Source of the DNA: Planctomycetota bacterium
GTDB lineage: Bacteria > Planctomycetota > Brocadiia > SM23-32 > JAKLEA01
Direction of reading: 5' to 3'
DNA: 64,000 bases
NCBI GenBank assembly: GCA_022711755.1
Contig: JAKLEA010000012.1
Coordinates: 62,001 to 126,000 of the forward strand
Both the position numbers and the translations under genes were made by a program. This document shows, in pieces, positions 34,947 to 43,489 of this stretch. The notes beneath the pieces are model-generated. The model did no database searches. It was not told the DNA's origin and saw only the letters and a program-made list of their open reading frames with translations. The stretch's first letter is position 1. Each line of letters opens with the position of its first letter.

Positions 34947-35265
34947 AACAAAGTTGGAGCCGTCGGTTTCAGCGCGGAAGATAAGGCCGTTGCCTTTGCT
35001 CGCGCATTCCGGAGTTGCGCGTCGTGAAGGCTAAACACGTGCGCGCCCCTTAATCAATTCGCCTCTCCAGGGCAGTAATTCCTCTCGGCAAAGAAAGGAT
35101 CCTGCGCTAAAACCCGCCGCTCAAAATCCTTGTCCGGACGGCGTAAATGTGTTACCCATGTTCCCTGATGAAAGAGATCGGACGGCGCGGGGCCGATTCC
35201 CCGCGCCGCGTCTCGCGGCAAACGCGAGCGGAAGGAGTCCATAAGCCACTTCGGAGAAGCCGAAA
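34947..35265. other. Divergent intergenic region GT39 gene / argH
   Basis: The 319 bp must hold promoters for both divergent genes, but no good -35/-10 pair was found. A dyad CGCGGGGCC/GGCCCCGCG-like structure (GCGCGGGGCCGATTCCCCGCGC, read in two halves) lies near 35188-35210. No gene was recognised. Confidence 0.4.
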
Positions 35266-36657
35266 ATGAACAAATCCTGGGGCGGAAGATTCACAAAGGG
35301 CACGGACAAGCGCGTCGAGGACTTCACCGAATCCATCTCCTTCGACCGCGAGCTTTACCGCCAGGACATCTGCGGGAGCCTCGCCCATGCGGAGATGCTG
35401 GCCGGCGCCGGGCTGATCTCCCGCGCCGAATGCGCCCGCATCCGCAAGGGACTCTCCGGCATCCTGGCAGACATCGAAAACGGGAAATTCAAATTCCGCC
35501 GCGAACTCGAAGACGTCCACATGAACATCGAGGCGGAGCTTACCAACCGCATCGGCGACGCGGGCAAGCGGCTCCACACCGCCCGCAGCCGCAACGATCA
35601 GGTCGCCCTCGACCTTCGCCTCTGGACCGCCGCCCAGGCGGAGGGCGCCATTGAACTGTTGAGGGCCTTGCAGAGCGCGTTGGTCCGCCGCGCCGGGGAG
35701 CAGCGCGACGCCATCTGCCCAGGCTTTACGCACATGCAGCCCGCCCAGCCCGTCCTGCTCGCCCATCAACTGCTGGCGTACGTCGAAATGCTTGACCGCG
35801 ACGCCGCGCGCTTCGGCGAGTGCCGCAAACGCTGCCTCGTCTCCCCCCTCGGCGCCTGCGCCCTGGCCGGAACATCCCTCCCGACCGACCCTCAAGATAC
35901 GGCGAAACGCCTCGCCCTCGACGCCGTCTTCGATAACAGCATTGACGCCGTCTCCGACCGCGACTTCGCCATCGAGTTCGCCTTCGACGCCGCCCTCTGC
36001 GCCATGCACCTTTCCCGGCTGTCCGAGGAATGGATTCTCTGGTGCTCGCCGATATTCGGCTTCATCGAGCTTGATGACGCGTTCTGCACCGGCTCCAGCA
36101 TCATGCCGCAGAAGAAGAATCCGGACGTTCTGGAACTCATCCGCGGCAAAACGGCCCGCGTCTACGGCGACCTGATGTCCCTGCTGGTCCTGATGAAGGG
36201 CCTTCCGTTGGCCTACAACCGCGACATGCAGGAGGACAAGCCGCCGCTTTTCGATTCCGCCTCGACGCTCCGCGCCTGCCTGTCCGTCCTTGAGCCGCTC
36301 GTGATGAGCGCGGAGTTCAAGGCGGAGCGGATGCTTGACGCCGCCTCGGCGGGTTATCCGGACGCGACGATTCTGGCGGAGTATCTTGTGGAGAAGGGCG
36401 TCCCCTTCCGCGAAGCGCACGGGATCGTGGGCCGCGCGGTGGCGTTATGCGTCAAGTCCGGCCGCCCCCGCCTCTCGCAGATGAGCATCGGTGAGCTTCG
36501 GGAACTCTCTGGCCGCTTCGACGCCGGCGTCCTCAAACGCCTCGGGCCTGCGGGTTGCGCGAAGGCGTACAAATCGCGCGGCTCGAGCGGAAGGCGGGAG
36601 GTTGAGAGGCAGTTGGGGAAGTGGGGTAAGAAGCTGGGTATCGCCAAAATCGTATGA
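35266..36657 (+). CDS. argH: Argininosuccinate lyase
   Basis: ArgH splits argininosuccinate into arginine and fumarate in the last step of arginine synthesis. The 463-residue protein carries the superfamily signature GSSIMPQKKNPD (276-287), the HTARSRNDQVALDLRLW segment (104-120) and the catalytic His region THMQPAQPV. Length is normal. It is a single gene facing the carbohydrate cluster; no other arginine genes are near. Confidence 0.96.
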   Translation: MNKSWGGRFTKGTDKRVEDFTESISFDRELYRQDICGSLAHAEMLAGAGLISRAECARIRKGLSGILADIENGKFKFRRELEDVHMNIEAELTNRIGDAGKRLHTARSRNDQVALDLRLWTAAQAEGAIELLRALQSALVRRAGEQRDAICPGFTHMQPAQPVLLAHQLLAYVEMLDRDAARFGECRKRCLVSPLGACALAGTSLPTDPQDTAKRLALDAVFDNSIDAVSDRDFAIEFAFDAALCAMHLSRLSEEWILWCSPIFGFIELDDAFCTGSSIMPQKKNPDVLELIRGKTARVYGDLMSLLVLMKGLPLAYNRDMQEDKPPLFDSASTLRACLSVLEPLVMSAEFKAERMLDAASAGYPDATILAEYLVEKGVPFREAHGIVGRAVALCVKSGRPRLSQMSIGELRELSGRFDAGVLKRLGPAGCAKAYKSRGSSGRREVERQLGKWGKKLGIAKIV

Positions 36658-37131
36658 TACTCGCCGATAATCCTGAGAACGAGCCTGTCTCGCTGGCTAT
36701 CAGGTTATCAAAGTGTCCATCATCATCCCCCATCATCGCCATCTACTTGTGGCAATGCCATCCGCCGAAATGAGATGACGAACCATCGGATGTAATGCGA
36801 AATACGCCATCAGTCGGGAGGGCGCAGTATGCTGCGGCATGTGTTTGGCGCAGAATATTTCACCGAGAAACCTTCCTTCCCCAGCGCGTAGCGTGGGGGG
36901 GAAGGCGGCGCGTCGCGGCGGGAGTCATTGCTCTGGCGCGTTCCCGGCGCGATGTGCCCGCCGCGCGCTCCTGCCGACTTCTGAACGCGTCGGACCGGAT
37001 CGTAATCGTTACACGCAAAGCTCAAAGCCCAACCGTCACGCCTGCCGGATCGAACCCCATCCCTCCCAATGAGAAATCCGGGATAATGTTTTCTGTGGTG
37101 GATTCTCTCTTCGATAAGCCCCCCCCCCGCA
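36658..37131. other. Intergenic region between convergent argH and Gfo/Idh genes
   Basis: In 474 bp, no gene was recognised. It contains a hairpin-like CCTTCC.../...GGAAGG element with a G7 run (36871-36905), a 39-nt near-copy of part of the SGNH hydrolase gene (36914-36952), and C10 at 37119-37128 just before the Gfo/Idh stop. Confidence 0.5.
36914..36952. repeat. 39-nt repeat, copy A (second copy inside SGNH hydrolase gene)
   Basis: This stretch matches 40809-40847 at 37 of 39 positions in the same orientation. In the SGNH gene it encodes APGTRQSNDSRRA on the minus strand; here it is outside any gene. Confidence 0.6.
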
Positions 37132-38376
37132 TTACGTCTTTGGGGCGTAGACCGGGACCTTCAACTGAATGCCGCCTTCAAGGGCGGACTTGTGCGCGAT
37201 GATGCCGGGAACGGTGTAGGCCAGCGCCTCGTAGACGTCAATGGCTGGCTTGCGTCCGTGAATCAGCGCGTCAACAAACTCGTGCGTCAGGAAGGTGTGC
37301 GAGCCGTAATGCCCGCTGTCGTGGCGCAGCGGTTCCGGCAGCATGTCCGTCTTCCACCACATCGGCTGTTCGTACTGCTCGAATGGCGAGAGCTGCCGCG
37401 TGAATCCAGCGTCATCCTTTTCGGTCTGATTGCCGGACCTGACGATGATCGCGCCTAGTCCGTTCGGCGTGGGGCAGAAGAAGCTCATCTTATCCCCGTA
37501 CCACTGCGCGCGCTCGATGCCCCGGTGCGCCCCGTACCAATAGATTCCCACTCGGAAGGCGTGGCCCTTGTCCGTCTTGAAGAACGCCGTCTCGTTCCAG
37601 AACGGGTTGTTGTACTGGTTGTTCTTCATGATCTCCGCGCCGTTGCCCCAGCCGATGCAGGAGACCTCGACAAGCCGTTCGCCTGTCGTGCCGACGAGGA
37701 AGGCCGTGCAGTGCGTGGGGTAAAGCATGGGGGGATAGCTGTGACGCCACGTCTGCGACCCGTCTCCGTTGTACCAGAGGGTTTCAAGCCCCGCGTGGTG
37801 GTATTCCGACTCGGTGTAGAAGATGTTTCCGAACTTGCCTTCGTTCCAGAATTTGCGCGCGGAGATGGCGGGCTGCTGGTAGTAGCTGGTCTCAGCCATC
37901 ATGTATGTCAGGCCGGTCTTACGGACGGTATCGAGAAGCTCCTCGGCCTGTTCGATGCTGATCGCCGCCGGGACGGCGCTGATGACGTGCTTTCCGGCCT
38001 TCATGCAGGCGACGCAGTGGCGCACGTGGTCCGGCGCGCCGGTGAATACGGCGACGGCGTCAACGTTCGGATCGCGGATAAGTTCCTCAAGCGAGTTGTA
38101 GGACTTCGAACACTTGAAGACGCTCATGAGCCGCTTGCGACGCTCTTCTATGAGGTCGCTGACGGCCTCGACCGTGCTGTCCGGGTGCTCGTGCCACTGG
38201 AACGAGGTTCCGAAACCGCCGCCCACCACGCCGACGCGAATCTTCTTGCCGCCCACTTTCGTCGCTCCTTCCTGCGCGAGGGCCGCGCGACCGGTCGCCG
38301 CCGCGCCAAGCGCAGCCGCCCCGGCCTTCAGAAAATCCCTGCGCGAATGTCCGGTTTTTCCATCGAGTTCGCTCAT
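37132..38376 (-). CDS. Gfo/Idh/MocA-family oxidoreductase with Tat signal
   Basis: The 414-residue protein begins with a twin-arginine signal (HSRRDFLKAGAAALGAAATG), then the NAD(P)-binding Rossmann loop VGVVGGGFGTSFQWHEHP and a Gfo/Idh C-terminal beta-sheet domain. The cofactor-site region is AVFTGAPDHVRHCVACMKAGK, close to the EKP motif position but with SAVPAAIS in place of EKP. Members oxidise sugars or inositols; the Tat signal means it is exported folded with its cofactor. It lies 22 bp downstream of the TIM-barrel hydrolase gene on the same strand. Confidence 0.9.
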   Translation of the reverse strand: MSELDGKTGHSRRDFLKAGAAALGAAATGRAALAQEGATKVGGKKIRVGVVGGGFGTSFQWHEHPDSTVEAVSDLIEERRKRLMSVFKCSKSYNSLEELIRDPNVDAVAVFTGAPDHVRHCVACMKAGKHVISAVPAAISIEQAEELLDTVRKTGLTYMMAETSYYQQPAISARKFWNEGKFGNIFYTESEYHHAGLETLWYNGDGSQTWRHSYPPMLYPTHCTAFLVGTTGERLVEVSCIGWGNGAEIMKNNQYNNPFWNETAFFKTDKGHAFRVGIYWYGAHRGIERAQWYGDKMSFFCPTPNGLGAIIVRSGNQTEKDDAGFTRQLSPFEQYEQPMWWKTDMLPEPLRHDSGHYGSHTFLTHEFVDALIHGRKPAIDVYEALAYTVPGIIAHKSALEGGIQLKVPVYAPKT

Positions 38377-38398
38377 TGAAAATCTTCAGCATTACTTT

Positions 38399-40627
38399 TC
38401 ACGCGCCGGTGATTTTGAAGACCTGCTCAAGCCAGCCTTCGCCGTCCCGAACGCGGATTTTCAGTTCATGCTCGCCCGGGGATATTACCTTGTCAGACTC
38501 GTAATCCTCGGTGCCGACCATGTAAGGCGGACCGTCGCGGCGATTGACGAGCCGTCCGTCAAGGTAGACCTCTAGTTCGCCCATCGGGACGCCCTCGGTC
38601 CAGATTCGTATCCGCTCCCAGCCGTGATAACCGGGCAGTTCGTGCGCTCCGGTGATGAAGATGCCCTTGCTGCGCAGGGGGCGCTGCTTCGCGTCGTCCT
38701 CCCAGAATCGCCTCACGGCGTTGCTGCTGCAGAGCATGCGCATGACGCGCCGCTCGTGGGGGTGGCTCAGGATTCGCCCGTCGGCCTGATAGATGTAAAT
38801 GCCTGGGCATCCGGCTTCGTAGATTTTCTGAACGCGCCACAGGAACGGCCCGGCGAAGGGCAGCCCCCAGCTCAGCGCGTCAACGCAGGGGAGCAGCTTG
38901 CATCGCGTCCCTTTAACAGCTTCGAGATAGGGCGCGACGTCAATGTTCATGTGCCGCCCCTGGATGTTGCTTGGGCAGAGGTAGTCAACAAGCTCCTCCT
39001 TCGCCCACGTCCGATAATCGAAGAACTCGCTGCGGCGGACGCCATTTCCCGGAAATCTCACGAGCACGGGGACGCGCGCGCCAATCTTTGCTCCGAATTC
39101 GTCGGCCAGCTTCCGAATGTCCCGCATGGTCGCGTTGCCTGTCTCAACGGCGTCAACCGTTTCCGGGTATCGGCAGAAGTCAATCGAGATGCCGCGCGCG
39201 CCGATTTCGAGCGATTCACGGTATAGGCTTAGGACGTACTGCCTGACCTCCGGGACCTCGAAGCGTAGGGCGTGGCCGCGCATCCATTCCGGATGTTGTT
39301 TCGAGAAGTCTCCCTGAAGCGGGCTTCCGGGGTAGCAGTTGCTGGCGCCGAAGTTTGCGTGCGCCGTCAGGCCAAGTTCGCGGCAATACCTCAGCGTCGC
39401 GTCCAGCGTGTTGGAATACTGCTGCATGCGCCCGACGTTGTCGGTGGTTGGGCGCGAGACCTTGCCGATGGGATCGCCGATGGTCGAGTAAATCAACTGG
39501 TCTGTCAGTCGGGTTTCGAAGACGGACTTCATCCCGAAACGACCGAGCTGGGTATCAACAAGCGATATCCGCGCCTCGGCGAACGCGGAGAGCGGTTCGC
39601 GATGCTTGAGAGGACTTTGGACGTTATCGCTGAAGGCCCACGAATAAGGTTCCCAGTAACCGGCTACGAACTTGTCCGGTTGGCCGAATTGGGCGTCAAG
39701 GTGCGCGACCAGTTCGTCGGACAACGGCACGAATCTTACGTAGTCAATGCGGCCGGAAACCCGCCCGGTGTATGCGTGTCCCTGTTTGACGACGAGGTGC
39801 TGGCGGTCCATCCGCGTCCAGCGCCAGAGCGTTTCGCGCCCCGGTTCGCCCAGCCAGGCGCGGTCGGCTCGTTCATCACCGGTCAGTCGCAACTCGACCC
39901 CGCTTGCTCCATGAACGAAGATTGCGAAATTGCCTTTGAGATCAAGCGGATATGTCAGTTGCGGGACGGCATTTTCCGAGTTGCAGGAAAGCCGACTGCC
40001 GAAGCTCGCGCCCTCAGATTCCTTCAGACCTTCCAGAAGTTCCCATTTTCCTGCCGCGTCCTCGCCGGCGGATTTCAAGGCGACTGCGGAGCGTTGAAAA
40101 ACTCTTGTCCAGTCTTCAACGTAGAAAACGTCGCTGTTGTCGGCTTCGATTCGCGTCTCTTTGCGGGCAAGCGACTTCCCGTCCGCATCGCTGACAATGA
40201 CGCGGAAGTCAATGCTGACCTTGCCATCAGATTGCGCTTCGGGATACGGATTGAAGACGACGGTCCGGATAAGACCGGACGCGCGGCGTTCGGTGATCCT
40301 GCCCTCGTTCGTCCATCGCTTCCATTCGTCCGCCGGAACGAGATCAAGCGCGGTATCCGAAAGCAGAGGCGTAACCTTCGCCGGATGCCATTCGCCCCTG
40401 CCGGCGGGGGACCATGAGCACCGTATGCCGACGGCATCCGGAGCGGACGCTGGGACGGCATAGGAAATGTGAATGTAACGCGTCAGCGGGTCAATTCTCA
40501 CATTGCCCTCCCCCTGTTCCGCCTGTGCCGGGACAAGTTGCGCCGCCGGGCCTGCCACGAATAAAAGAACAATCGCCATGACGACGGTCCGCACAAGTCC
40601 AGCAGGATTGTCCGGCGCTGGTTGCAT
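38399..40627 (-). CDS. Secreted TIM-barrel hydrolase-like protein
   Basis: The 742-residue protein has a signal-peptide-like N-terminus (LVRTVVMAIVLLFVAGPAAQ). A beta-sandwich domain is followed from about residue 340 by a (beta/alpha)8 barrel of the GHL/DUF4015 type: ISLVDTQLGRFGMKS, RELGLTAHANFGASN, GARGISIDFCRYPE, VDYLCPSNIQG and GCPGIYIYQADG. A short C-terminal binding domain (GITGAHELPG onward) ends it. A Cys-Arg-Tyr-Pro-Glu segment at the end of a barrel strand is a candidate active site. Its start shares one base with the SGNH hydrolase stop (TGATG), so the two are coupled. Confidence 0.72.
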   Translation of the reverse strand: MQPAPDNPAGLVRTVVMAIVLLFVAGPAAQLVPAQAEQGEGNVRIDPLTRYIHISYAVPASAPDAVGIRCSWSPAGRGEWHPAKVTPLLSDTALDLVPADEWKRWTNEGRITERRASGLIRTVVFNPYPEAQSDGKVSIDFRVIVSDADGKSLARKETRIEADNSDVFYVEDWTRVFQRSAVALKSAGEDAAGKWELLEGLKESEGASFGSRLSCNSENAVPQLTYPLDLKGNFAIFVHGASGVELRLTGDERADRAWLGEPGRETLWRWTRMDRQHLVVKQGHAYTGRVSGRIDYVRFVPLSDELVAHLDAQFGQPDKFVAGYWEPYSWAFSDNVQSPLKHREPLSAFAEARISLVDTQLGRFGMKSVFETRLTDQLIYSTIGDPIGKVSRPTTDNVGRMQQYSNTLDATLRYCRELGLTAHANFGASNCYPGSPLQGDFSKQHPEWMRGHALRFEVPEVRQYVLSLYRESLEIGARGISIDFCRYPETVDAVETGNATMRDIRKLADEFGAKIGARVPVLVRFPGNGVRRSEFFDYRTWAKEELVDYLCPSNIQGRHMNIDVAPYLEAVKGTRCKLLPCVDALSWGLPFAGPFLWRVQKIYEAGCPGIYIYQADGRILSHPHERRVMRMLCSSNAVRRFWEDDAKQRPLRSKGIFITGAHELPGYHGWERIRIWTEGVPMGELEVYLDGRLVNRRDGPPYMVGTEDYESDKVISPGEHELKIRVRDGEGWLEQVFKITGA

Positions 40628-41802
40628 CAGTTCAGCTTCCTGAGAATAGGTTCAAGGTAGTCGGCCATGCGGACGAATCCGAGGTCGGTCGGGTGCGAGC
40701 CGTCAACCGTTCCGTCGCCGTCGCCGCCCAGCATCGGCTCGCCCTCGATGTAGTGCAGGTTCGGGACGCCTTCCTGCTGTAACTGTTCGTATGCCTTCCT
40801 CAGCGCGGCGCGGCGGGAGTCGTTGCTCTGGCGAGTTCCCGGCGCGAGCGGCGCGTGGGAATAGGTCCTGTCCTCGACCAGCGCGATGGGCGTTTCGGGT
40901 CGGCCTTCGCGGATCTTCTTCACGAGAGGAACCGTGCGTTCCTCAACCAGCTTGTCGCCCATGTTCGGCAGGCAGTCAATGAAGTAGAGGCGCGCGTCAA
41001 GCTCCGCAATCAGCTCGCCGATCTCGATGTCCATCGTTCCGTTGCCGGAGAAGCCTAGGTTGATTATCGGGCGGTCCAGCCGCCTTCCCAGAATGGAGGC
41101 GTGCGCCATGCCGGGGCGCGAGGCGCAGCCGCCCTGCATGATGGAGGTTCCGTAGAAGACGATCAGGTTGTCGCGGCGTGGCTTGATCGGTGCGAACTCG
41201 GCCTCCTCAGGAACTCCCACCTCGACCAGTTCCACCCCGTTGTAGAGGGGGAGGTACAGCTTGAACTCCGTCATCTCGCCGGGAAGACCCGCAATCAGCG
41301 GATCGGCGGCGTCAACGTTGCCGGCGGGCTTGCCGAGGCCGGCCCAGCGCCAGCAGCCCGCCTTGTCCTTCGCGTAGAGGTCCAGCCCGCTGACGCCCGT
41401 GGCCGGCATGTGCGGCATGGCGAGATTGCTGGAAAGCAGTATCCAATGTCCGGAGATGGCTTTGGCGTTTGTGGAGAACCTTGCGCACATTCCGGCCGAA
41501 TTGCGGCTGATGCTCCATACTACGTCGCGTATCCTGCCCTTCGCCCTCGCCGGGAAGCGGTCATAATATCTTTCTGTGTCGTCCCAGCCCTTGCCCTCGA
41601 CGCCCCACGCGCTCACGTCGAACCATTTCATCCCTTCCGCGACTCGCTTCGGTTCCACGGTATTGCCCTCTATGCCTCCGGTGGATTTACCTGCCTCAGG
41701 TTGAGAACTGTTCTGAGCATCGGCGCGTTCGGCGCCTGCCATAGCCATTCCAACCGACAGCGCTCCGATTCCAGCGCCCTTCAGGAAATCGCGTCTTCTC
41801 AT
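40627..41802 (-). CDS. SGNH/GDSL hydrolase with Tat signal
   Basis: ATG at 41802 is chosen: it gives MRRRDFLKGAGIGALSVGMA, a twin-arginine signal, with AAGGGG 7 nt upstream, whereas the longer frame would bury it. The 391-residue enzyme has an N-terminal beta domain, block I GTSIMQGG (Ser nucleophile), an NLGFSGNG block II and DGSHPTDLG block V (catalytic Asp and His). These are carbohydrate esterases such as acetylxylan or rhamnogalacturonan acetylesterases. The segment VEDRTYSHAPLAPGTRQSND includes the 39-nt repeat. It probably deacetylates the polysaccharide treated by the neighbouring enzymes. Confidence 0.88.
   Translation of the reverse strand: MRRRDFLKGAGIGALSVGMAMAGAERADAQNSSQPEAGKSTGGIEGNTVEPKRVAEGMKWFDVSAWGVEGKGWDDTERYYDRFPARAKGRIRDVVWSISRNSAGMCARFSTNAKAISGHWILLSSNLAMPHMPATGVSGLDLYAKDKAGCWRWAGLGKPAGNVDAADPLIAGLPGEMTEFKLYLPLYNGVELVEVGVPEEAEFAPIKPRRDNLIVFYGTSIMQGGCASRPGMAHASILGRRLDRPIINLGFSGNGTMDIEIGELIAELDARLYFIDCLPNMGDKLVEERTVPLVKKIREGRPETPIALVEDRTYSHAPLAPGTRQSNDSRRAALRKAYEQLQQEGVPNLHYIEGEPMLGGDGDGTVDGSHPTDLGFVRMADYLEPILRKLN
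40809..40847. repeat. 39-nt repeat, copy B
   Basis: Matches 36914-36952 with two mismatches. It lies within the SGNH hydrolase reading frame and does not disturb it. Confidence 0.6.
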
Positions 41803-41964
41803 GCCAGGCCCCTTTCTGATCTTCGCGCGGCGGATCAACGCGTTCCGCCTCGCATCGCCGAAGAAATCATACCACGCGCTGGACGGTCGGGGATATACTC
41901 TCATTCGTCCGTTTTGAGGGAATTGCGGAAGTGCTTGAATCTGATTGCGAGCAACCGGAGGCAG

Positions 41965-43431
41965 ATGATGGCCTGCAATGATCCGTGTCGTCCAAACGTA
42001 ATATTCATCCTGTCCGACGATCAGGGCGCGTGGGCGCTGGGCTGCGCCGGGAACCGCGAGATCAGGACGCCCAACCTCGACCGCCTTGCCGCCTCAGGCA
42101 TCCGCTTCAGCAGCATGTTCTGCGCGTCGCCCGTCTGCTCCCCAGCGCGCGCCTCCATCCTCACCGGGCGCATCCCGTCGCAGCACGGAATCCACGACTG
42201 GCTGCGCGACGGAAACGTGAATTACGAGGGCGACCGCGGCATCGAATACCTGAAGGGGCAGACGACCTATACCGACATCCTTGCGGCGAACGGCTACGCA
42301 TGCGGATTCAGCGGGAAATGGCACATGGGCGACAGCGAGCGCCCGCAGAAGGGCTTTACGCACTGGTACGTCCACGTTCGTGGCGGCGGGCCTTATTACG
42401 GCTCCACCATGATCCGTGACGGTAAAATCCACATCGAGCCGCGCTACATTTCCGATGCCATCACTGACGACGCGCTCGGCTTCCTGGAAGCGCGACGCGG
42501 TTCGGACAAGCCCTTTTACCTGAGCGTCCATTACACCGCCCCGCATAGTCCGTGGGACAGGGACAGCCACCCGAAGGACATCTACGACTCATATGACGAT
42601 TGCCAGTTCGAGATGTGCCCGGATGAGCCGGTACACAAGTGGCAGATCAACTCCGCCCCGCGCGGAACCGGGCAGGCCAGACGCGACATTCTAAAGGGGT
42701 ATTACGCCGCAATAACGGGCATGGATTCGGGGATCGGACGGATTCTCGATAAAATTGAAGGCATGGGCCTGACCGGGAACACGCTCGTCGTATTCACTAG
42801 CGACAACGGCATGAACATGGGGCATCACGGATTGTTCGGCAAGGGCAACGCCACCTTCCCGCCGAACATGTATGACTCGTCGGTCAAGGTCCCGTTCATC
42901 CTTGCGCTGCCGGGGCGGGTTCCTTCCGGCGCGGTCTGCGAGAACATGCTGAGCCATTACGACTTCATGCCGACGCTGCTGGACTATCTCGGCATGGAGA
43001 ATCCGGAGGCCGGAAGACTTCCCGGGCGGAGTTACGCGCCGATACTGCGCGGTGAGGCGATGCCTGAGAGCGAGGGCGTCGTCGCGTATGACGAATACGG
43101 CCCGACGCGCATGATCCGCTCGCGCGAGTGGAAGTACGTCCACCGTTATCCCTACGGCCCGAACGAGCTTTACAATCTCACGGATGATCCCGACGAGCGC
43201 ATCAACCGCATTGACGACACGGTACGCCGGGGGATTATCGAGGAGATGAAGGGCAGGCTGGACGAGTGGTTCGTCCGCTACAGCGACCCGAGGCTGGACG
43301 GGACGAAGGAGGCCGTCACCGGCAAGGGGCAGAGCGAACTGGCCGGCCCGGCGGGCAGGGGGAAGAAGGCGTTTGCGGATGACTGGTGGCACATTGACGC
43401 GGATGGGAGGAGGAGGGGCGACAACCAATAA
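41965..43431 (+). CDS. Sulfatase (type I, Cys-type formylglycine)
   Basis: The ATG at 41965 (or 41968) follows GGAGG by 5-6 nt; the much longer open frame upstream is antisense to the SGNH gene. The 488-residue protein has the alkaline-phosphatase fold: metal-binding SDDQG (residues 17-21), the sulfatase signature CSPARASILTGR with Cys58 to be converted to formylglycine, and metal-binding DNG (VFTSDNGMNMG). No signal peptide is visible (MMACNDPCRPNVIFIL), so it may be cytoplasmic unless exported another way. It sits on the plus strand, divergent from the SGNH operon. No maturase gene is in the window. Confidence 0.92.
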   Translation: MMACNDPCRPNVIFILSDDQGAWALGCAGNREIRTPNLDRLAASGIRFSSMFCASPVCSPARASILTGRIPSQHGIHDWLRDGNVNYEGDRGIEYLKGQTTYTDILAANGYACGFSGKWHMGDSERPQKGFTHWYVHVRGGGPYYGSTMIRDGKIHIEPRYISDAITDDALGFLEARRGSDKPFYLSVHYTAPHSPWDRDSHPKDIYDSYDDCQFEMCPDEPVHKWQINSAPRGTGQARRDILKGYYAAITGMDSGIGRILDKIEGMGLTGNTLVVFTSDNGMNMGHHGLFGKGNATFPPNMYDSSVKVPFILALPGRVPSGAVCENMLSHYDFMPTLLDYLGMENPEAGRLPGRSYAPILRGEAMPESEGVVAYDEYGPTRMIRSREWKYVHRYPYGPNELYNLTDDPDERINRIDDTVRRGIIEEMKGRLDEWFVRYSDPRLDGTKEAVTGKGQSELAGPAGRGKKAFADDWWHIDADGRRRGDNQ

Positions 43432-43489
43432 TGCGAAAAGGGTGGAGCGGGATGCGGAAAGAATATGCCCCGTTCTTCTTTCTCTCGCT

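Noticed and set aside
35135-35165. Sequence resembling an IS481-type end (GTTACCCATG) upstream of argH
   Set aside because: Too short, without a second end or transposase remnant; chance cannot be excluded.
41101-41964. Long plus-strand reading frame upstream of the sulfatase, fused to it
   Set aside because: It is antisense to the SGNH hydrolase, has no domain, and the sulfatase has its own start with a good ribosome site at 41965.
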